Shown piece after piece: positions 16,905 through 25,927 of a stretch of 64,000 nt of DNA (the stretch's first letter is position 1; each line of letters begins with the position of its first letter). Source of the DNA: JABDMH01 sp050298535 (GTDB lineage Bacteria > Bacteroidota > Bacteroidia > Chitinophagales > Saprospiraceae); the NCBI GenBank assembly GCA_050298535.1, contig JBNKUI010000038.1, positions 1-64,000 on the forward strand, read 5' to 3'. Position numbers and translations under genes: made by a program. The notes under the pieces are model-generated. The model did no database searches. It saw only the letters and a program-made list of their open reading frames with translations, and was not told where the DNA came from.

Positions 16905-19877
16905 ATGAAGCAACTGCTTAAGCTCTACATGCCAAAGGTGCTGATTACCATGTTGATGATGACCTTAGTCCATCTGGTATCTGCCCAGCGAACTATCACA
17001 GGTGTCGTTTCAGATGCCGAATCAGGAGAACCTTTAATTGGAGCCAGTGTTTTGGTTAAAGGAACTGCCACTGGTACTATTACGGATTTTGATGGATCTT
17101 ATACGCTAGACGTACCAGAAGGTGGTACGACCTTAGTATTTTCTTATACCGGGTATGGAACCCAGGAGATTGAGATTGGAGAACAATCATCCATTGACGT
17201 GCCACTATCGGCAGGAACAGAATTAGAAGAAGTAGTCGTGACCGGATACGGTACGCAAAAAGCCAAAGAAGTAACTGGATCTATTGCCCACGTCGGCACC
17301 GAGGATTTTAATACGGGTAACATTAACAATCCTAGCCAACTGTTGCAGGGTAAAGTGGGTGGTTTGGTCATTGCACGACCAGGTTCTAATCCCAATCAGG
17401 GCTTTAGTATCAGGTTACGCGGCTTATCTACAGTCGGAGCCAGTACAGAACCCCTGGTAGTAATCGACGGTGTACTGGGTGGTGACCTAAACAGTGTTGA
17501 ACCACAGGACATTGAATCAATTGATGTACTGAAAGATGCATCTGCGGCGGCTATATATGGTACGCGGGGAGCCTCGGGTGTTATCCTTATTACTACAAAG
17601 AGCGGTGTGGCTGGACAGTCTACCGTCAATTACAGCGGTCAGGTGACCTTCGAAACCAAAGATCGTGTTGTTGATGTATTGAGTCCGGATGAATATCGTG
17701 CCTTTGGTGGTGGGAATGATCTGGGATCCAGCACCAACTGGTTTGATGAACTTACGCAGACTGGTGTATCCCATATACATAATTTGTCATTGAGTGGTGG
17801 ATCAGCAGGTACAACCTATCGACTATCAGCCAATTATCGAGATGTGAAGGGTATAGCCCGAACCACTGGATTCGAACGGGTAAACTTACGAGCAAATCTG
17901 GTGCAAAAAGCAATAAATAATAGATTGACGATCACAGCCAATGTGGCGGGAAGTACAGAAGATGGAGCACTGGGTTTTGATCAGGCATTCCGCTATGCTA
18001 CGATCCATAACCCTACAGCACCCATACGATTTGATCCCAGCAATGCCGATTATGGCCGATGGGATGGATACCAACAGCAAGTACTTTTTGATTACTATAA
18101 TCCGGTCGCTATTATTGAGCAGAACAAACATCTGAAGGAGACCAAAACAATCACTGCTAACATTCGTGGAGATTATGATTTGACGGATAATCTCACTTTT
18201 GGTTTGTTCTATTCACAGCAGCGATCAAATGAAGTTGAGCAATGGTACTATGACAAAAATAGCTTCTGGACGGGTGAAAACCGGAACGGATTAGCCCAGC
18301 AGAGGAATGACGAAGATCGTGATCAATTGTTTCGAAGTGAACTTCGCTATAGGAATACTTTCGGAGCCGGGACTGAATTCAGCGCCCTGGCTGGCTACGA
18401 ATATCAGGATTTTGAGTTTTCCGGATTTGGTTTGCAAGGTGGAGACTTCCTGACGGATGCATTTGGTTTTGATAATCTGGGTGCTTCGAATGATTTTGCG
18501 AATGGCCTGGGTCAAATTGGTTCTTATCGTAATACGAATAAGCTGATCTCTTTCTTTGGAAGAGTGAATGTAAACATTAGTGATAAGTATTTTGCAACCG
18601 CCACTCTTCGCCGGGATGGTTCCTCTAGATTTGGTGCCGAAAATAAGTGGGGTTTATTTCCTGCTGTCAGTGCGGGGGTAGACTTAGTAAGAGCTGCGGG
18701 GATTACCGGCTTCAATCAGCTGAAGTTAAGGGCCGGATACGGTGTGACAGGAAACAATGTGGGTGAAAGTTATCTTTCCCTGCAGAGGTTCCGTCCAAGT
18801 GGAAACTTCTTTTTCAACGGTGCCTTTGTGCCAAGTTATGGACCCGCATCAAATCCAAACCCAGATTTGAAATGGGAAACCAAATCTGACTTTAATATCG
18901 GTGTTGATTTTGCCTTGATGGACTATAGATTGACAGGATCCTTGGAGTACTATAATGCAACCACTGATGGAGGTATCTTTCTTTTCAACGTACCTGTACC
19001 ACCCAACCTCTTTCCACAGACATTCTTCAATGTTGGGGAGGTGAGCAACAGTGGTGTGGAGCTCTCATTGGGTTACAATGTTGATCTGGGAGCAAGTGGC
19101 AGTTGGCAGATAGATTTCACAGGTAGCCGATGGTTTGAACCTACGCTAGAATCACTTACCGATGAGTCGCGAGGTGTAAGTTTAGGAGGATCACGTACGG
19201 GTGCAAACCTGGGATCTCCAGGACAAAATAATACTCCGCTGATTATTCTCGAAGAGGGATCTCCTATCGGTCAGATTTGGGGGATTGTATTGGATGAAGA
19301 TAATCCAATCACCGAAGATGGGCTATGGAATCATTTAGATCTGGATGGCAATGGTGTTGGGGGAGAGATCAGTGATCGTACGGTCATTGGAAATGGATTT
19401 CCTAAATATAATTTAGGTCTAAATAACAACCTAACTTTTGGAAATTTTGATGTGAATGTATTTTTCCGTGCCGTGCTGGGACACGACATGGTCAACACTT
19501 TCCGGGCCTTTTATGAAGCGCCGGGCCAGATATCTGCTTATAATATTCTTCGCACTTCCGGTGACCTTGAAGGGTTAATTGATCAACCCGAGTTTTCAAG
19601 TTATCATGTAGAAGACGCTTCGTTCGTAAAACTTGATAACCTTACGATTGGTTACACCTTACCTTCAGACAATTTGCCAGAAGGATTTAGCAAGATTCGG
19701 TTTTATGTCACAGGTCAGAATCTATTTACCATAACCGGATATTCAGGTATTTCTCCAGAACCACGACTGACTGATGAGGATTTTAGTTCTTTTGGTTCGT
19801 TGGCCCCGGGTATCGATCGAAGAAATACCTATTTCACTGCCCGAGGATTCACCTTTGGTTTGAATCTTGGATTATAA
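16905..19877 (+). CDS. SusC/RagA-family TonB-dependent outer-membrane receptor
   Basis: This 990-residue beta-barrel importer pairs with the SusD-type lipoprotein that follows. The order is a signal peptide ending HLVSAQ (about residue 28), a carboxypeptidase-regulatory-like domain (TITGVVSDAESGEPLIGASV, about 30-105), and the TonB box region EEVVVTGYGTQK near 108-119. A plug with IDVLKDASAAAIYGTRGASG follows, then the long barrel, which ends in an aromatic-rich TARGFTFGLNLGL. SusC proteins take up oligosaccharides or peptides too large for porins. No glycoside hydrolase or protease accompanies it here, so the substrate cannot be deduced. The gap to the susD-like ATG is 24 bases. Confidence 0.95.
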   Translation: MKQLLKLYMPKVLITMLMMTLVHLVSAQRTITGVVSDAESGEPLIGASVLVKGTATGTITDFDGSYTLDVPEGGTTLVFSYTGYGTQEIEIGEQSSIDVPLSAGTELEEVVVTGYGTQKAKEVTGSIAHVGTEDFNTGNINNPSQLLQGKVGGLVIARPGSNPNQGFSIRLRGLSTVGASTEPLVVIDGVLGGDLNSVEPQDIESIDVLKDASAAAIYGTRGASGVILITTKSGVAGQSTVNYSGQVTFETKDRVVDVLSPDEYRAFGGGNDLGSSTNWFDELTQTGVSHIHNLSLSGGSAGTTYRLSANYRDVKGIARTTGFERVNLRANLVQKAINNRLTITANVAGSTEDGALGFDQAFRYATIHNPTAPIRFDPSNADYGRWDGYQQQVLFDYYNPVAIIEQNKHLKETKTITANIRGDYDLTDNLTFGLFYSQQRSNEVEQWYYDKNSFWTGENRNGLAQQRNDEDRDQLFRSELRYRNTFGAGTEFSALAGYEYQDFEFSGFGLQGGDFLTDAFGFDNLGASNDFANGLGQIGSYRNTNKLISFFGRVNVNISDKYFATATLRRDGSSRFGAENKWGLFPAVSAGVDLVRAAGITGFNQLKLRAGYGVTGNNVGESYLSLQRFRPSGNFFFNGAFVPSYGPASNPNPDLKWETKSDFNIGVDFALMDYRLTGSLEYYNATTDGGIFLFNVPVPPNLFPQTFFNVGEVSNSGVELSLGYNVDLGASGSWQIDFTGSRWFEPTLESLTDESRGVSLGGSRTGANLGSPGQNNTPLIILEEGSPIGQIWGIVLDEDNPITEDGLWNHLDLDGNGVGGEISDRTVIGNGFPKYNLGLNNNLTFGNFDVNVFFRAVLGHDMVNTFRAFYEAPGQISAYNILRTSGDLEGLIDQPEFSSYHVEDASFVKLDNLTIGYTLPSDNLPEGFSKIRFYVTGQNLFTITGYSGISPEPRLTDEDFSSFGSLAPGIDRRNTYFTARGFTFGLNLGL

Positions 19878-19901
19878 TTTTAAACATTGAAATTCAAACA
19901 A

Positions 19902-21560
19902 ATGAATAAATATAATTTCTCAATAAAAATGCTCTTGCTGGTGGTTGGTTTTCTGGCTATCACTCCAGCTTGTACAGATTTAGATGAAGAGATATATAGT
20001 GAAGTAACCGCAGAAAATTTCTTTCAGACCGAAGATGAGCTCATTTCTGCGCTCGGTGCTGCCTACACATCACTATATGCCTATATGAGCAATAATGGAT
20101 GGGTTGCTGCCCAGGAAGTTTCTTCAGATGAAGTGGTGGTTCCCACTCGAGGTCCTGATTGGGGTGATGGTGGTCACTGGGTGCGAATGCATCAGCATCA
20201 ATGGACTTCTGAAGATGATATTGTGAATGGAGCCTGGAATTTTCTATTCAGTGGTGTCAGTGCCTGTAATCGTCTGATTTTTCAATTTGAAGAATTAGGT
20301 AATCCACTTACTAATCCATTTATCGATGAATTAAGAGCACTAAGAGGTATCTATTACTTGTGGCTAATGGATCTGTACGGTAACGTACCCATCGTAACCA
20401 AATTTGCCGATGCAGACCCCAACCCACCGACAAATTCTCGTGCAGAGGTATTTAGCTTTGTGGAAACTGAATTGAAGGATGCACTACCTAACCTGAGCGA
20501 TGGTGTAGATGCTACGACTTATGGTCGAGTAAATCAAATGGTGGCTCAAATGGCGTTGGCTAAGCTATATCTTAATGCAGAGGTGTATTCTGGTTCTCCT
20601 AGATGGGCAGATGCAATAGCAGCATGTGATGCTATACTTAACAGTGGAAATTATTCATTAATGGTTAACTACCATGATAATTTTTCCATTGATAATTCTG
20701 GCTCCACGGAATTGATTTTTGCCATACCCTATGATGCTGTTTTCGCCGGTGGATTTAACCTGGTGATGCAGTCTCTGAGCTATATCAATCAGCAAACATA
20801 TGATTTGGCAGCTCAACCATGGAACGGATGGTGTACCCTTGAATCTTTTTACAATTCCTATTCTGATAGTGATTTGAGAAGAGGAGAGCCCAATACCGAG
20901 GAGGAAGATCATGCTCGTGATCCTGGTAATTTCCTGATAGGACCGCAGTTTAGCTCAGGAGGAGACCGTCTTATTGACGCGGGAACCCTGGCTAGTGGAA
21001 TGGATCCAGATGGCGAGCCCTTCACATACCGTGCATTCATCAATGAAGTAGCGCCCACTGCCTGGCGAGAAGCGGGTGCACGGATTAAGAAATATGAATT
21101 TGAAATTGGTGGTCAGACCAATATGAACAATGATTTTCCAATATATCGGTATTCAGATGTCTTCCTGATGAAAGCTGAGGCACTCTGGCGAATGTCGGGT
21201 GATGCTACAAATGCAGAGGCACTTTCTTTAGTTAATCAGATCCGCAGCCGAGCTGGATTGACGGATTTGACGACGTTGGATGGATGTATAGCTTACAAAG
21301 ATTACACTGGATCAGACTATAATTATGATCCTAATGATCCTGCCGCTTGTGGTGATCCCATATCTGGTGGTGAATTATATAATGAGCGTGGTAGAGAGAT
21401 GTTTTTTGAATGTCACCGTAGATCGGATATGATTCGATTTGGTTATTACAATGACCAATGGTGGGAAAAAACAGAGACTTCTGAGCATCGAAATTTGTTT
21501 CCAATTCCTAAGAATCAACTGGATGCAAACCCCAACTTGCAACAGAACCCAGGGTATTAA
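19902..21560 (+). CDS. SusD/RagB-family outer-membrane lipoprotein
   Basis: SusD-like proteins are the surface lid of the SusC channel and bind the substrate. The ATG at 19902 gives a lipoprotein leader ending ITPAC, which fits better than an in-frame TTG at 19887. The 552-residue body shows helical TPR-like repeats and typical SusD sequence: ENFFQTEDELISALGAAY near the start, ALRGIYYLWLMDLYGNVPIV, YRYSDVFLMKAEALWR, and ELYNERGREMFFECHRRSDMIRFG near the C-terminus. It forms an operon with the SusC gene and is followed by a terminator at 21584-21618. Confidence 0.95.
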   Translation: MNKYNFSIKMLLLVVGFLAITPACTDLDEEIYSEVTAENFFQTEDELISALGAAYTSLYAYMSNNGWVAAQEVSSDEVVVPTRGPDWGDGGHWVRMHQHQWTSEDDIVNGAWNFLFSGVSACNRLIFQFEELGNPLTNPFIDELRALRGIYYLWLMDLYGNVPIVTKFADADPNPPTNSRAEVFSFVETELKDALPNLSDGVDATTYGRVNQMVAQMALAKLYLNAEVYSGSPRWADAIAACDAILNSGNYSLMVNYHDNFSIDNSGSTELIFAIPYDAVFAGGFNLVMQSLSYINQQTYDLAAQPWNGWCTLESFYNSYSDSDLRRGEPNTEEEDHARDPGNFLIGPQFSSGGDRLIDAGTLASGMDPDGEPFTYRAFINEVAPTAWREAGARIKKYEFEIGGQTNMNNDFPIYRYSDVFLMKAEALWRMSGDATNAEALSLVNQIRSRAGLTDLTTLDGCIAYKDYTGSDYNYDPNDPAACGDPISGGELYNERGREMFFECHRRSDMIRFGYYNDQWWEKTETSEHRNLFPIPKNQLDANPNLQQNPGY

Positions 21561-21583
21561 TAGCAAAAAGGATTTTATCATAC

Positions 21584-21618
21584 AAAAAGAGGCTACCTTA
21601 TACGGGTAGTCTCTTTTT
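21584..21618 (+). terminator. Rho-independent terminator after the susD-like gene
   Basis: The stem AAAAAGAGGCTACC (21584-21597) pairs with GGGTAGTCTCTTTTT (21604-21618), with one G-T wobble and a 6-base loop. The T-rich 3' arm supplies the U tract. It separates the susCD pair from the downstream lipoprotein genes. Confidence 0.85.
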
Positions 21619-21880
21619 AGTTTGCATGATCGTGTGTGTATGAATCCTGCCAATTCAGATTCTTTCACAGATACATCATTACTGGTAGGGATGCACTTGT
21701 ATAATCATCGCCAAGAAGGTTGCCATTTCCTTGAGTCATTTTCACGTATTTTTCCAAGTCCTATCCAAGGTGTTATTTCATAATTTCAAATTCATCAATA
21801 AATTAACAGGCTTCATCATATTTACTTCATATTCATTGGTTTAGGTCTCTTGTGTGTCTCACAATCTGTACATATCTTAG

Positions 21881-21888
21881 TACTTTTG
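21881..21888 (+). promoter_or_regulatory. -7 box of the FG-GAP/UnbV lipoprotein operon
   Basis: TACTTTTG matches TAnnTTTG and lies 67 bases before the first ATG of the downstream operon, after the susD terminator. A TTG at the expected -33 spacing is not seen. The remainder of 21620-21955 holds no gene. Confidence 0.4.
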
Positions 21889-21955
21889 CTAACTAATCCA
21901 AAGACCCTATAGAGATAGGTTTCGATAATTATAATCAAAATTTGATCACAATTAG

Positions 21956-22531
21956 ATGAAATATATGTGGTTTACAGCCATAGCAATATTAGCCATTGAA
22001 GGCTGTAAGAATACATCAGAATATTCAGCTATGGAAGCTCGTGAATTAGCCTCAGATCTACGAAGTGATAGTCTTTTTTTTGGTATGTACCTGGGTATGC
22101 CGACCAAAGATTTCTACACACATTGCTGGGAGTTAAACAAGAAGGGACTAGTACGGCAGGGTGCTTCCAATACCTCTGTGCATTATGAGATACCAGACTT
22201 TAAGGAACCTGCAGGTATGGACTTTTATCCCCGTTTTCATGACGACAAGATAATTGAAATGCCGCTTACATTTACCTACAAAGCCTGGTCTCCCTGGAAT
22301 AAGAGTCTCTTTGCTGATAGCCTGAAACTGGAGGTGCTCGATCTTATGAAGGAATGGTATGGTGATGGTTTTATTGAGGTAAAAGATCCACGGAGCCTTA
22401 GCGGCAGTGCCTGGGTGAAATTAGATGATAATCGACGGATTTCGATATACAACCTTAATGACAGTAAAGTGCAGGTAGATATCACCGATCTTCGGAGGTT
22501 GAAATCGCTGGATAAAACTCCAAGGAAATGA
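21956..22531 (+). CDS. Small lipoprotein of unknown function
   Basis: This 191-residue protein has a lipoprotein leader (MKYMWFTAIAILAIEGC, lipobox IEGC, Cys17). The body is soluble, contains the hydrophobic-aromatic segment SLFFGMYLGMPTKDFYTHCW near residue 40, and has no recognisable domain. The stop overlaps the start of the next gene (ATGA, 22528-22531), so the two are translationally coupled. It probably acts with the three large lipoproteins downstream. Confidence 0.6.
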   Translation: MKYMWFTAIAILAIEGCKNTSEYSAMEARELASDLRSDSLFFGMYLGMPTKDFYTHCWELNKKGLVRQGASNTSVHYEIPDFKEPAGMDFYPRFHDDKIIEMPLTFTYKAWSPWNKSLFADSLKLEVLDLMKEWYGDGFIEVKDPRSLSGSAWVKLDDNRRISIYNLNDSKVQVDITDLRRLKSLDKTPRK

Positions 22532-25500
22532 TAGACTTATTCAATTCTAGAAAAATTTTATCATCAATCATAACCTGTCTTATACTGGTCGTCCTATTTG
22601 CTTGTCGGAAAATACCTGTGGAAACTGCCACCAGGTTCAGGATGGTGCCTGGCACTGAGTCCGGTATCGATTTTACTAACCTTTTGACCTACGATAAGGA
22701 TTTTAATATTTACACCTATCGAAATTTCTACAATGGAGGGGGTGTTGCCAGTGGAGATCTGAATAATGATGGGTTGATGGATCTGTACTTTACTGCTAAC
22801 ATGCAGGAAAACCGACTGTATCTAAATAAGGGTGGTTTCAATTTTGACGATGTCTCCCGGGCAGCCGGAGTTACGGGTACAAAGGCTTGGTCTACAGGGG
22901 TTACTATCGCAGATGTAAATGGGGATGGTTGGTTAGATATTTATGTATGTAATTCAGGAGATCTGGAGGGGGATAATAAACAAAATGAACTATTCATTAA
23001 CCAGGGTCTTGATAGTGCAGGTGCTCTACATTTTAAAGAAGAAGCCGTAAAGTATAACCTGGCGGATCGTGGATATGGCACCCACGCTGTATTTTTTGAC
23101 TATGATAAAGATGGGGATTTGGATGCCTATTTACTCAATAATTCTTACCGATCGATTTTCGATTTTAATCGCATGAAGAATCAACGCCCGGTACGTGATG
23201 AATTAGGTGGGGATAAATTATTGAGAAATGAAGATGGTTCCTTTGTCGATGTGAGTGAGGAGGCCGGCATATACGGAAGTGAAATAGGTTTTGGTTTAGG
23301 GGTAACTGTTGGAGATGTTAATCGTGACGGTTGGTTGGATATATTTGTTTCTAACGATTTCTTTGAAAGGGACTATTTATACATTAATAATGGGGATGGC
23401 ACTTTTACTGAAGACCTGGAAAATGAAATACGTTCGTTGTCGGTCGCATCAATGGGAGCCGACATGGCTGATATGAATAATGATGGATATCCTGAAATAT
23501 TTGTAACGGAAATGCTTCCAGAAGGCGAAGATCGCTTCAAAACAAAAATGACCTTTGAAAATTGGGATACCTATCAGTATAATCTTAAAAATGGATATTA
23601 TCATCAATTTACGCGTAATGTCCTCCAATTGAACAAGGGAGATGGAAGTTTTAGTGAGATAGGTCGTTTCTCAGGCGTGGAAGCGACGGACTGGAGTTGG
23701 GGAGCTTTGATAGCTGATTTTGATAATGATGGTCTAAAGGATCTCTTCGTAGCTAATGGATTATATAAAGATATAATTGACCAGGACTATATCAAATTTG
23801 TCTCGAATGAGGAGATTGTTAAGCAGGTAGTGACACAAGATGGTGTAAATTATAAAAGGCTTATAGATACCATTCCTTCGACTCCTATTCCAAATTATAT
23901 GTATAAAAATGTGGATGGATTCTCCTTTCAGAATAAAGCGGAAGACTGGGGATTGGCCACACCAAGCCATTCTAATGGAGCCGTTTATACAGACCTTGAC
24001 AATGACGGAGACCTGGATCTCGTGGTTAATAATGTAAACGCTCCGGCTTTTATTTATGAAAATAATTCCAATTTACTTGAGCCATCAAGACATTTTATCA
24101 AGATAAACCTTATTGGTAAAGGAAGAAATCCCTATGCTGTTGGAGCTAATGTGACTTTGAAAGTAAAAGATAAATTATTCTACCAGGAAAATATTCCGGT
24201 TCGTGGATTCCAGTCTTCCATTGACTATAGATTAAACTTCGGGCTCGATACGATTACTACGATCGATACTATCATTGTCCATTGGCCGGATAATGAAATT
24301 ACGATTCTTTCGAATGTGGATGTCGACCAAATACTTTCTGTACAACAGTCGGGGCCTGAAGTGAAAGGAGAATATACTACCAATTATCCTGGCCAAGACT
24401 CCCCCTTAAAAGAACAGATCTTCAAGGAACTTACAGACAGCCTACATTGGGGATACACCCACCAGGAAAACGCATATGTTGATTTTGACCGTGATCGACT
24501 TCTATACCATATGATGAGTACTCAGGGGCCTAAGGTCTGTGTTGCCGATGTAAACGGAGATGACCTGCAGGATTTTTTTATTGGTGGTGCCGCTAATGCA
24601 TCGGCCGCATTATTCCAACAAGATGAAAAGGGTGGATTTATCCAAACAAATCAGGACTTGTTTTATGCAGACAAAGCCGGAGAAGACCAGGATTGCATCT
24701 TTTTTGACGCTGACAACGATGGAGATCAAGATCTCTATGTTGCACGGGGAGGCAATGAATTTCTTTCGACTTCCAGCCTCCTAGTTGATCAACTTTACCT
24801 TAATGATGGGACGGGGCATTTCAGTAGATCGCCACAATATTTGCCCACATTTAAATTTGAATTCAGCTCTTGCGTACAGGCTGCTGACTTTGATCAGGAT
24901 GGGGATCAGGATTTGTTTGTCGGCATCCGTACCATACCAGGTTATTATGGGACGCCCGCTAATGGGTATATCCTCACCAACGATGGCCAGGGTCACTTCA
25001 AAAACGTCACAAAACTTGTCGCACCGGAGCTGACCAATATTGGCATGATAACCGATGCAATTTGGATCGATTACGATCAGGATAAGGACCAGGATCTGAT
25101 GCTGGTCGGAGAATGGATGCCGATTACTGTCTTTAATAACACTTCAGGCAGACTCAAGATCGATAAAAATGCTATTCCGGAGAAGAGCGAAGGATGGTGG
25201 AATTGCATACGGTCCGGTGATTTTGATAATGATGGTGACAACGATCTGGTTATTGGAAATCATGGTTTGAACTCCCGGTTTCATGCCTCGCCAGACAAGC
25301 CTTTACGTCTCTATGTAAATGATTTTGACAACAACGGGACTCCCGAACCTGTCCTTACTCAATATAATGGAGATGAAGCGTATCCACTAACATTGCGACA
25401 TGATCTGGTCATGCAAATGCCTGTTCTGAAAAAGAAATACCAGTTGTATCACGATTACAAGAGTCAGAAAATTAATGACGTCTTCACTGAGCAGCAGATT

Positions 25501-25893
25501 AGCAGTAGCATACAGCTTGAGACTTTCAATTTAGCGACCTCTTACCTTGAAAACAAAGGTGATGGCACATTTGAAATGTCGATGCTTCCTTCTCTTGCCC
25601 AGTTTTCGCCCAGCTATGGGCTGTTAATCGATGATTTTGACAGGGATGGCAATCTCGATGTTTTGCTAGGTGGAAATTTATACGGGGTGAAACCAGAGGT
25701 TGGAAGGTATGACGCCAATGATGGCTTGTTTTTGAAGGGCAATGGCGATAATTCTTTCGAGCCTATTATTCCTAAATATTCGGGATTTAAAACATTAGAT
25801 GAAGTGCGTGATCTCATGACAATTGAAGTAGCCGGCAAGAATTTGGTGATTGTGGCTAAAAACAACGCTAAAATGCAAGTTTTTGAATTTTGA
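22528..25893 (+). CDS. FG-GAP/VCBS-repeat lipoprotein with ASPIC/UnbV domain (CRTAC1-like), paralogue 1
   Basis: The 1,121-residue product has a lipoprotein leader (VVLFAC). Many calcium-binding FG-GAP/VCBS repeats of the DxNxDGxxD type follow, for example DLNNDGLMDLYF near 87, DVNGDGWLDIYV near 131 and DYDKDGDLDAYL near 192. The ASPIC/UnbV domain is near 510-600 (YQENIPVRGFQSSIDYRLNFGL, HWPDNE), and a second propeller set continues to the C-terminus. This is the CRTAC1-like layout; integrin-like propellers suggest surface binding, with no enzyme motif visible. It is coupled to the preceding gene and is the first of three tandem paralogues. Confidence 0.9.
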   Translation: MIDLFNSRKILSSIITCLILVVLFACRKIPVETATRFRMVPGTESGIDFTNLLTYDKDFNIYTYRNFYNGGGVASGDLNNDGLMDLYFTANMQENRLYLNKGGFNFDDVSRAAGVTGTKAWSTGVTIADVNGDGWLDIYVCNSGDLEGDNKQNELFINQGLDSAGALHFKEEAVKYNLADRGYGTHAVFFDYDKDGDLDAYLLNNSYRSIFDFNRMKNQRPVRDELGGDKLLRNEDGSFVDVSEEAGIYGSEIGFGLGVTVGDVNRDGWLDIFVSNDFFERDYLYINNGDGTFTEDLENEIRSLSVASMGADMADMNNDGYPEIFVTEMLPEGEDRFKTKMTFENWDTYQYNLKNGYYHQFTRNVLQLNKGDGSFSEIGRFSGVEATDWSWGALIADFDNDGLKDLFVANGLYKDIIDQDYIKFVSNEEIVKQVVTQDGVNYKRLIDTIPSTPIPNYMYKNVDGFSFQNKAEDWGLATPSHSNGAVYTDLDNDGDLDLVVNNVNAPAFIYENNSNLLEPSRHFIKINLIGKGRNPYAVGANVTLKVKDKLFYQENIPVRGFQSSIDYRLNFGLDTITTIDTIIVHWPDNEITILSNVDVDQILSVQQSGPEVKGEYTTNYPGQDSPLKEQIFKELTDSLHWGYTHQENAYVDFDRDRLLYHMMSTQGPKVCVADVNGDDLQDFFIGGAANASAALFQQDEKGGFIQTNQDLFYADKAGEDQDCIFFDADNDGDQDLYVARGGNEFLSTSSLLVDQLYLNDGTGHFSRSPQYLPTFKFEFSSCVQAADFDQDGDQDLFVGIRTIPGYYGTPANGYILTNDGQGHFKNVTKLVAPELTNIGMITDAIWIDYDQDKDQDLMLVGEWMPITVFNNTSGRLKIDKNAIPEKSEGWWNCIRSGDFDNDGDNDLVIGNHGLNSRFHASPDKPLRLYVNDFDNNGTPEPVLTQYNGDEAYPLTLRHDLVMQMPVLKKKYQLYHDYKSQKINDVFTEQQISSSIQLETFNLATSYLENKGDGTFEMSMLPSLAQFSPSYGLLIDDFDRDGNLDVLLGGNLYGVKPEVGRYDANDGLFLKGNGDNSFEPIIPKYSGFKTLDEVRDLMTIEVAGKNLVIVAKNNAKMQVFEF

Positions 25894-25927
25894 TCATACG
25901 CCATATGGTCGGCCGAAAATTTTGGAA